Assembly: GCA_026004455.1 (NCBI GenBank)
Contig: BPJE01000002.1
Location: forward strand, 69,207 to 133,206
Direction of reading: 5' to 3'
Length of the DNA: 64,000 nucleotides
Source: Patescibacteria group bacterium
Lineage (GTDB): Bacteria > Patescibacteriota > Microgenomatia > UBA1406 > GWC2-37-13
Shown here: positions 59,145-64,000 of the stretch, piece by piece
Layout of the letters: each line of letters begins with the position of its first letter
How positions within the stretch are numbered: the stretch's first letter is position 1
Notes under the pieces: model-generated
What the model was told of the DNA's origin: nothing
Seen by the model: the letters and a program-made list of their open reading frames with translations, nothing else
Databases searched by the model: none
Program-made: the position numbers and the translations under genes

Positions 59145-61760
59145 TTACTTCTCCACACTATAAAACTTCACTCTATCGCCTCTGAACATTAGGTCAATTT
59201 CGCCAATTGGACCGTTTCGGTGTTTGGCAATAAAAAGTTTAATCAACCTCTTGTTTTGATCAAGCAAATCCTCAGTCTCTTCTTCCTGGTATAAAAACAT
59301 CACTACATCCGCATCTTGTTCTATACTGTTGTGAACAACAATTTTATTGGCAACAAAGTTATGAACTCCTTCAACTGTGGCATCAAATACTTCTTCCTCT
59401 TTTAATTTTTTTATCTCAACTATTCTATCCCAATAAAGATCAGAATTTGCCAAATTAGATAAAACTTTACTTTTTAAAATTTTAGCGATTTTTTCTAATC
59501 TGTCTCTGCCCACATTGTTTCTAAAAATACTACTGCCGCTATAACTTCCTCCATAAAATTTTGCTAAATCACGCCAGCTTAATCCAATTTTTTCCTTTTC
59601 TTTTTTAATAAAAAGTTGCCAGACAAATTTTGGAATAATGTCTAAATTAGTATTAGTTTTGATTTTCTCAATTTCATTAATTAACTTTTTTACTAGTTTT
59701 TCTTTGCCAAAAACACCGATTTCTTTTAAAAATTTTAATTGATTGTCTTTTCCTTGAATATGAAGTTGATAATTAGGTCGATAATTTTTCTTTTTAGAAA
59801 CTCTTATTGTTGACAAAATTCCTAGTCTTAAAAGTAAGTATTGTAGTTGATCAATTAATTTTTTTGAGGTTGATGAATAATAAATACTTGCCGATGGTTT
59901 TCGTCCTTTGATTTTTTTCCAAGACAAATTACCATCAGTAGCCCAAAGATGATGAAGAAACAATTTTATCTTTTCTTCTTCTAAAGCCATAAACTCTAAA
60001 GGCAAAACTTTCTCGTAAGAATGGGCAAAATCAAGATTTTTTGATCTTAACCAATTAACAAAAGGATGGTGTTTGTTGTGTGTTAATTTAAATGGAGATG
60101 GTAAATAAAGGTGATACCAATTTTCTTGTTTTACAATTCTTGGATTAATATTAAAAAGCTTTTTTGCTGATTTTTCAACAACTTTGATATTTTCAATGTT
60201 AGCGCTTGTATAATGAATTGGTTGGTTTTTTACATAACACCCATCGCCAATCATATGGGCAAAAAATACAATCTCCTCACTGTCAATTTTATCTTTTATT
60301 TTTAAAGCTATTACTCTTGGAGTAGCAAGTAGATCATTAATTTTTAATTCATCAAGCCGTTTCCAACCATCAAGACAATAAAACTTATGATTAACTGTGG
60401 CTTTAATCTCTCGACCAGACCGAGTTTTTAATAAATAAATAGTTTTTACTCCAGTCTTAAAAGCTTTAATTAATTTAGCTTTTTTGATTTTGTAATCTTC
60501 AGTCATTGCTAAAATCTCAATTGGTCTTTGATTTTTTCTTTCAGCTAAATCTTTTATTTTTATTAAATTTCCTGTTTTTGCTTCAATTAATTCTGTATCA
60601 CCACTCAAACAACCACTTTCTCTTAAATCAGACAACTGCGGTTTTTTTGAACCTCGTTGCTCTACTGCTCGAGATAACTGTGATATTGCCAAAACAGGAA
60701 TTTTTAGTTCACGAGCAAGATTTTTTAAACCTTGAGAAATCGCTGAAACCTCATTTACTCGTGACTCATAAAATCTACCAGCATTAGCAAGTTGCAAATA
60801 ATCAACAATTAAAAATCTGATATCTTTTTCTATCTTCAATTTTCTTGCTTTTGTGCGCATTTCTAAAATTGAAATACCTGGAGTATCATCAATAAAAATT
60901 GGCGCCTCAGAAAGAATCGCCATTGCTTCAGTCAATCTTTTATAATCATCATCTGAAAGTCGACCAGTTTTTAGTCGCCAAGCATCAACATCAGCTGCCC
61001 CAACCAAAAGTCTATCAACAAGCTCTTCTTTGCTCATCTCAAGAGAAAAAAATCCGATTGGTATTTTATCTTTTGTCGCTGCATTTAAAGCTATGTTTAA
61101 AGCAAAAGTGGTTTTTCCTACTCCTGGTCTTGCAGCTAAAATCAACAAATTTGACTCTTGCATTCCAGCTAATTTATTATCCAAATCAGGAAAACCAGTT
61201 GGCACCCCACGAAGATGAGTACCTTTTTTCATAAACTCCTCTAGCCTCTCAAAACTTTCTGCTAATATCTCCTTTAACTCAACAAAATCTTTATGCAAAT
61301 GCTCTTGTGATAAAGAAAAAATCGCCACTTCAGCCTCATCAAGTAATTTTTTCACATCGCCCTTATCATCAAAAGCTTTCTCCACCATTCGAGAAGACAG
61401 ATCAATCAGTTTTCGTCTCACAAAATGACCTTTAACAATCAATCCATAATGCTCCACATAAGCTGAAGTTGGCACAGTATTGATTAAATCCGAAAGATAA
61501 GCTTTGCCACCAATTTTTTTTAAAGAATCAGTTTTTTTAAGCTCGTCTTGAATAGTGACAATATCAATTGGTTGTTGTTTTTCATACAAAGACAACATAC
61601 AACTAAAAATTGTTTTATGTTCTGGAGCGTAAAAATGTTCTGGTTTTAAAAACTCAGCTACCAATCCCATCGCCTCAGAATCAATCAAAATCGCTCCCAA
61701 TACTGATCGTTCAGCCTCCAAATCATGTGGTGGTACTTTTAAAGAATCAGAAGAAGCCAT
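59145..61760 (-). CDS. dnaB: Replicative DNA helicase DnaB with intein
   Basis: An 871-residue precursor. The N-terminal DnaB domain (PPHDLEAERSVLGAILIDSE) is followed by the RecA-like motor: Walker A LAARPGVGKTTFALNIALNA (about 208-227), FFSLEMSKEELVDRLL, and Walker B FLIVDYLQLA. The chain is interrupted after DLRESG by an intein of 428 residues (384-811), then resumes SIEQDADVVMFLYQ to the C-terminus. Without the intein the helicase is 443 residues, normal length. It unwinds DNA at the replication fork and loads primase. The intein must splice for a working helicase. Confidence 0.97.
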   Translation of the reverse strand: MASSDSLKVPPHDLEAERSVLGAILIDSEAMGLVAEFLKPEHFYAPEHKTIFSCMLSLYEKQQPIDIVTIQDELKKTDSLKKIGGKAYLSDLINTVPTSAYVEHYGLIVKGHFVRRKLIDLSSRMVEKAFDDKGDVKKLLDEAEVAIFSLSQEHLHKDFVELKEILAESFERLEEFMKKGTHLRGVPTGFPDLDNKLAGMQESNLLILAARPGVGKTTFALNIALNAATKDKIPIGFFSLEMSKEELVDRLLVGAADVDAWRLKTGRLSDDDYKRLTEAMAILSEAPIFIDDTPGISILEMRTKARKLKIEKDIRFLIVDYLQLANAGRFYESRVNEVSAISQGLKNLARELKIPVLAISQLSRAVEQRGSKKPQLSDLRESGCLSGDTELIEAKTGNLIKIKDLAERKNQRPIEILAMTEDYKIKKAKLIKAFKTGVKTIYLLKTRSGREIKATVNHKFYCLDGWKRLDELKINDLLATPRVIALKIKDKIDSEEIVFFAHMIGDGCYVKNQPIHYTSANIENIKVVEKSAKKLFNINPRIVKQENWYHLYLPSPFKLTHNKHHPFVNWLRSKNLDFAHSYEKVLPLEFMALEEEKIKLFLHHLWATDGNLSWKKIKGRKPSASIYYSSTSKKLIDQLQYLLLRLGILSTIRVSKKKNYRPNYQLHIQGKDNQLKFLKEIGVFGKEKLVKKLINEIEKIKTNTNLDIIPKFVWQLFIKKEKEKIGLSWRDLAKFYGGSYSGSSIFRNNVGRDRLEKIAKILKSKVLSNLANSDLYWDRIVEIKKLKEEEVFDATVEGVHNFVANKIVVHNSIEQDADVVMFLYQEEETEDLLDQNKRLIKLFIAKHRNGPIGEIDLMFRGDRVKFYSVEK
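59328..60611 (-). mobile_element. DnaB intein with LAGLIDADG homing endonuclease
   Basis: The intein starts with Cys (CLSGDTELIEAKTGNLIKIK), block B is REIKATVNHKFYCLDGW, and it ends FVANKIVVHN, followed by Ser as +1 residue; all splicing residues are present. The middle holds two LAGLIDADG-like helices, FFAHMIGDGCYV and LFLHHLWATDGNLSW, so the homing endonuclease may be active. The insertion point, between RESG and SIEQDAD, is the same as that of the well-known cyanobacterial DnaB intein. Codon use looks like the host's. Confidence 0.95.
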
Positions 61761-61770
61761 AAAATTAAGT

Positions 61771-61840
61771 TAAAATTTAAAATTCAAAAGTCAAAAGTTT
61801 TTTTAAATTTTTAATTTTGAATTTTGCATTTTGAATTTTG
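61771..61840. repeat. 7-bp repeat arrays between dnaB and the MBL gene
   Basis: AAAAGTC, TTTTAAT, TTTTGAA and TTTTGCA-type heptads fill nearly the whole spacer. AT-rich motif TTAACT ends 7 nt before the dnaB ATG on the minus strand and could be its -10. Confidence 0.75.
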
Positions 61841-61842
61841 AA

Positions 61843-62508
61843 TTAAATTTCCAGCACTACAACCTTCATCTCCTCTTCTTCCTCCTCTTTTTTATAAACT
61901 AATTTTTGCTGTGGCACTGGATTTTCAATTCCAAATTTTTTTGTAAATTCAGTTAAGGGCTTCAAATAGCCAAAATTTTTTTGATTAAGTTTCTCATGAT
62001 TAAAGTGCATTGGGATAATAATTGAAGGTTCAATTTTTTTAATCAATTCTATTACCTCATCAGGTCCGATAGTGTAAAAACCACCTGTTGGAACAAGTAA
62101 AATATCAACATCGCCAATATTCTCTAAAAAACTATCATTTGGCACATGCCCCAGGTCACCACAATGCAAAATATTCGCTCCTTCAGCCTCAATTTTATAG
62201 ATTACATTTTCTCCTCTTTCTTCACCATTTTTATTATCATGAAAACTCCTAAAACCAAATACCCTTACTCCCATTTTTTCAAACTCACCTGGCATATTGA
62301 TAATTAAAGGTGGTGGTGATGGAGGTAATGGCATTTGCACTGCTTCAACATTATTATGATCACTATGATCATGAGAAACTGTAATGATATCTGCCTCAAC
62401 CTTAGGAAATTTTAAGCCAGTCATCTCTGGAGAAAAAGGATCAGTGACAATTTTAGCAGTTTTTGTCTTGATTAAAAAAGATGAATGACCTAGATATTTG
62501 ATCTCCAT
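61843..62508 (-). CDS. MBL-fold metal-dependent hydrolase (UlaG-like)
   Basis: A 221-residue metallo-beta-lactamase-fold protein. It begins MEIKYLGHSSFLIKTKTAKI. The metal motif is TVSHDHSDHNNVEAV (HxHxDH), later ligands are ANILHCGDLGHVP and IIPMHFNHEK. It resembles the UlaG/RNase Z-like hydrolases often annotated only by fold; substrate unknown. The acidic C-terminal stretch YKKEEEEEEMKVVVLEI is unusual. A TATAAA ends 5 nt before the ATG, consistent with leaderless expression. Confidence 0.87.
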   Translation of the reverse strand: MEIKYLGHSSFLIKTKTAKIVTDPFSPEMTGLKFPKVEADIITVSHDHSDHNNVEAVQMPLPPSPPPLIINMPGEFEKMGVRVFGFRSFHDNKNGEERGENVIYKIEAEGANILHCGDLGHVPNDSFLENIGDVDILLVPTGGFYTIGPDEVIELIKKIEPSIIIPMHFNHEKLNQKNFGYLKPLTEFTKKFGIENPVPQQKLVYKKEEEEEEMKVVVLEI

Positions 62509-62588
62509 ATTTTTTTATAAATTTCTAATATTAAAATACCTTAAAAATACTAACAAATTAAAAAGTAAAATTCAATTATAAAAAAACA

Positions 62589-62623
62589 AGGACAGAACCT
62601 TTTTTTCAAAAAGGTTCTGTCCT
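62589..62623. terminator. Hairpin of the GGACAGAACC family
   Basis: A perfect 16-bp stem AGGACAGAACCTTTTT, loop TTC, AAAAAGGTTCTGTCCT, directly after the hypothetical gene at 62629 (minus strand). Likely terminator; third copy of this hairpin family in the window. Confidence 0.65.
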
Positions 62624-62628
62624 CAATA

Positions 62629-63036
62629 TTATTTACATATTTCCTTTTTAACTCTTTGTTTTTGATCCTCAGGCAATTTTTCAAACTGATTAACAATTGG
62701 CTCCAAAGATGTTTTATAAATCACTTGAGATACAGATGAAGCAATTTTCTCCTGAGTATTTTTAACAAATTGAGTGGTCTCTCCCAAAACTTGCTCACCC
62801 AACTCCTCTATTTTTTTACCAGCGCTATTTAAAGTATCATTTATAAAAGATTCTTTTGGCTTTTCAATATGTTTTTCTTCGCCTAAAATTTCGCTTGTTG
62901 AAGATAAAGTTGATTTTTTAACTAAAAACAATCTATCCAATAAAATTCCAGTAATAATCAAGCTTAAAAGAAAAAGAATCTTAAAAACTACTGCTTTTTG
63001 ATTATTGTTTTTTTCTTTTTCTATAGGTTTTATCAT
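62629..63036 (-). CDS. Hypothetical membrane-anchored protein
   Basis: I do not recognise this 135-residue protein. It has one membrane helix (VFKILFLLSLIITGILL, about 18-34) and a charged, largely helical outside part with AGKKIEELGEQVLGETTQFV then KNTQEKIASSVSQVIYKTSL, which may form a coiled coil. It ends KLPEDQKQRVKKEICK. Such proteins are common and poorly studied in small-genome bacteria. The remnant of a tRNA-Thr lies just upstream of its start. Confidence 0.6.
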   Translation of the reverse strand: MIKPIEKEKNNNQKAVVFKILFLLSLIITGILLDRLFLVKKSTLSSTSEILGEEKHIEKPKESFINDTLNSAGKKIEELGEQVLGETTQFVKNTQEKIASSVSQVIYKTSLEPIVNQFEKLPEDQKQRVKKEICK

Positions 63037-63045
63037 AAAAAGAAG

Positions 63046-63082
63046 ATTTGACCCTGGAGCGGGAACCCGCCTAAAACGGCGG
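63046..63082 (-). pseudogene. tRNA-Thr 3'-end remnant joined to a palindrome
   Basis: ATTTGACCCTGGAGCGGGAA (63046-63065) matches the intact tRNA-Thr's 3' end and its flank (ATTTGAGCCTGGAGCGGGAA from 63106) with one change. It is followed by CCCGCCTAAAACGGCGG (63066-63082), the same palindrome type that interrupts the tRNA-Ser remnant at 6586. The rest of the tRNA is missing. Confidence 0.75.
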
Positions 63083-63111
63083 ATAAACCACTCTTAATTT
63101 TAAACATTTGA

Positions 63112-63182
63112 GCCTGGAGCGGGAATCGAACCCGCACTCTAACCCTTACCAAGGGTTTGTTTTACCACTAAACTATCCAGGC
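63112..63182 (-). tRNA. tRNA-Thr (anticodon GGT)
   Basis: A 71-nt tRNA on the minus strand: acceptor GCCTGGA/TCCAGGC, D-arm GTTTAGTGGTAAAAC, anticodon stem AACCC/GGGTT with loop TTGGTAA (anticodon GGU, codons ACC/ACU), T-arm GCGGGTTCGATTCCCGC. The next base, which would be the discriminator, is T rather than the usual A for threonine. CCA is not encoded. Confidence 0.93.
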
Positions 63183-63700
63183 AAAATAAATTCAATTATA
63201 CAAAAAAATTATTATTTTTTAATACATAAAAAACGCACCGAGCCTTTGGAAAAGTTCCTCTGACCCGGTGGCGCTTAAGTAAATTAAAAATTAAAAATTA
63301 GAAATTAGAAATTATCCTGACCAAAGTCCTGGAAAAAGGTCAGCTTCTTTGAAAAATCTTTTCATATTTTTTTAAAAAACTTTTAATCGGATCCTTCAAA
63401 ATTTTATAATTTATAATCTTATAATTTCAGACTACAAGATATTTTTTTATTTGTCAAGAGGTATTTTAAATATCATCTAACATCTAACGTTTAACATTTA
63501 AAAATAATTCAAAAGTTAAAAGGCAAAAGTCAAAATTTAAATTAAAAATTAAAAATTAAAAATTTTAAAATTTTATTTTAAAATCATCTATTTTTATTTA
63601 AACTAATTTATCAATCCAAAATTTATTTGGCGATTACAATTATATGACGATCGTCACATAATTTTCATCGCTTATAGTAGGTTTAGATTATTTCAACAAT

Positions 63701-63749
63701 AAAAAATATTTTATTATCATCAAAAAATGATGCGATCGTTTCATTTTTT
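63701..63749. repeat. 49-nt repeat, second copy
   Basis: Identical to 49157-49205, including the core ATGATGCGATCGTTTCAT. Confidence 0.9.
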
Positions 63750-63791
63750 TAGGATTGGTAAAAATTTTAGATTGATTTAATAATATAAATT

Positions 63792-63834
63792 ATCAAAGAC
63801 TGTATTTGCAAAAATTGCAAAGACAGTCTTTGAT
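63792..63834. terminator. Hairpin of the AAAGACTGTCTTT family
   Basis: A 20-bp stem ATCAAAGACTGTATTTGCAA with TTGCAAAGACAGTCTTTGAT, one mismatch, loop AAA. Longest member of the family here; it separates the 49-nt repeat from tRNA-Leu. Confidence 0.55.
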
Positions 63835-63902
63835 AAAAAATAAATCAATTTTTTATTTTTACACGTTACACGTTCTAAGTTATACGTTATAATATATTAA
63901 TT

Positions 63903-63987
63903 GGGCGAGTGGCGGAATTGGCAGACGCGCAGTCTTGAGGAGGCTGTGGGGCAACCCGTGGGAGTTCAAGTCTCCCCTCGCCCACCA
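63903..63987 (+). tRNA. tRNA-Leu (anticodon GAG)
   Basis: Class II tRNA: acceptor GGGCGAG/CTCGCCC, anticodon stem CAGTC/GGCTG with loop TTGAGGA (anticodon GAG, codons CUC/CUU), variable arm TGTGGGGCAACCCG, T-arm GGGAGTTCAAGTCTCCC, discriminator A and an encoded CCA at 63985-63987. It shares its outer arms with the tRNA-Leu at 51737. Confidence 0.96.
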
Positions 63988-64000
63988 CTTTTATTTTTTT

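Larger units (their letters stand above)
63183..63902. other. Intergenic gap with GC-rich structured spots and repeats
   Basis: No gene. At 63229-63275 is a G+C-rich stretch with CACCG/CGGTG arms around GGAA-CTT-TTCC (minus strand). At 63321-63350 CTGACC and GGTCAG form another stem. Heptads ATTAAAA, CATCTAA and AAAAGTC occur at 63285-63320 and 63474-63560. Further right are the 49-nt repeat, its hairpin, and ACGTTAC/ACGTTCT heptads just ahead of tRNA-Leu. The two GC spots could be a small RNA, but I cannot match them to SRP RNA or another family. Confidence 0.45.

Noticed and set aside
60506-61234. Plus-strand frames opposite dnaB
   Set aside because: Low-complexity shadows of the dnaB coding strand with no family motifs.
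63229-63350. SRP (4.5S) RNA
   Set aside because: GGTCAG-like pieces exist, but the conserved GGAA tetraloop followed by AGCAGCC is not present in the right order.

Overview
This AT-rich window (roughly a quarter G+C by eye) is packed with short, often overlapping genes and uses standard stop codons: TGA ends several genes, for example in ATGA stop/start overlaps. Its gene content, multi-pass GT39-like glycosyltransferases, small GIY-YIG gene, cohesin/dockerin-like surface proteins and incomplete biosynthetic pathways suggest a candidate-phyla-radiation bacterium, most likely Microgenomates-like. That placement is inference. No rRNA is present to confirm it.

Layout. 1-4.9 kb: a carotenoid operon (crtI 3' end, crtB, prenyl transferase, fused-type lycopene cyclase) converging on a class II photolyase, then a rhomboid protease and an archaeal/eukaryal-type Pus10 tRNA pseudouridine synthase. 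6.5-7.0 kb: a tRNA-Ser gene preceded by a GIY-YIG gene and by a broken 5' half of the same tRNA with two hairpins in its anticodon loop. 7.0-10.1 kb: a more G+C-rich island of small single-gene units (RibD-like reductases, SnoaL-like, VOC fragment, NUDIX) bounded by inverted copies of a repeat. 10.1-13.7 kb: a cobalamin riboswitch ahead of an unknown zinc-ribbon protein, lexA, a YibE/F protein and a truncated fur. 13.7-17.3 kb: a transposase remnant and a defence operon (C protein, methylase, putative nuclease, TIR-like protein, 2-TM protein). 17.5-21.4 kb: ZIP transporter, Mur ligase, NhaD/ArsB-type permease, CBS protein. 21.6-33.4 kb: a run of genes almost all carrying frameshifts (transglutaminase, DegT, FemAB, YebC, TPR, Kef, GNAT, DksA/TraR, Lgt, HAD) with repeat-rich gaps. 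33.4-41 kb: surface polysaccharide genes. 41-49 kb: CBS protein, M29 peptidase, and a pyrimidine operon led by an argininosuccinate synthase fused to a CarB-type MGS regulatory domain. 49.4-51.5 kb: secreted cohesin-like and dockerin/lysozyme-like proteins. 51.7-63 kb: tRNA-Leu, guaB, purA, purB, a fused HD/histidine-kinase protein, PAP2 phosphatase, intein-containing dnaB, an MBL-fold hydrolase, tRNA-Thr and a second tRNA-Leu.

Three themes cut across the window. First, short repeats are everywhere: 7-bp tandem arrays of many different words, 10-bp arrays, short palindromes (a CCGCC-TAAAAC-GGCGG type, and a type that encodes residues like ELDSGS) and hairpin families. Many lie in frame inside genes. 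Second, many genes have a -10 box ending only 5-9 nt before the start codon, which points to leaderless mRNAs. Third, the best candidates for something new are the ArgG-MGS pyrimidine operon, the GIY-YIG/tRNA-Ser arrangement, and the B12-riboswitch-controlled unknown protein.
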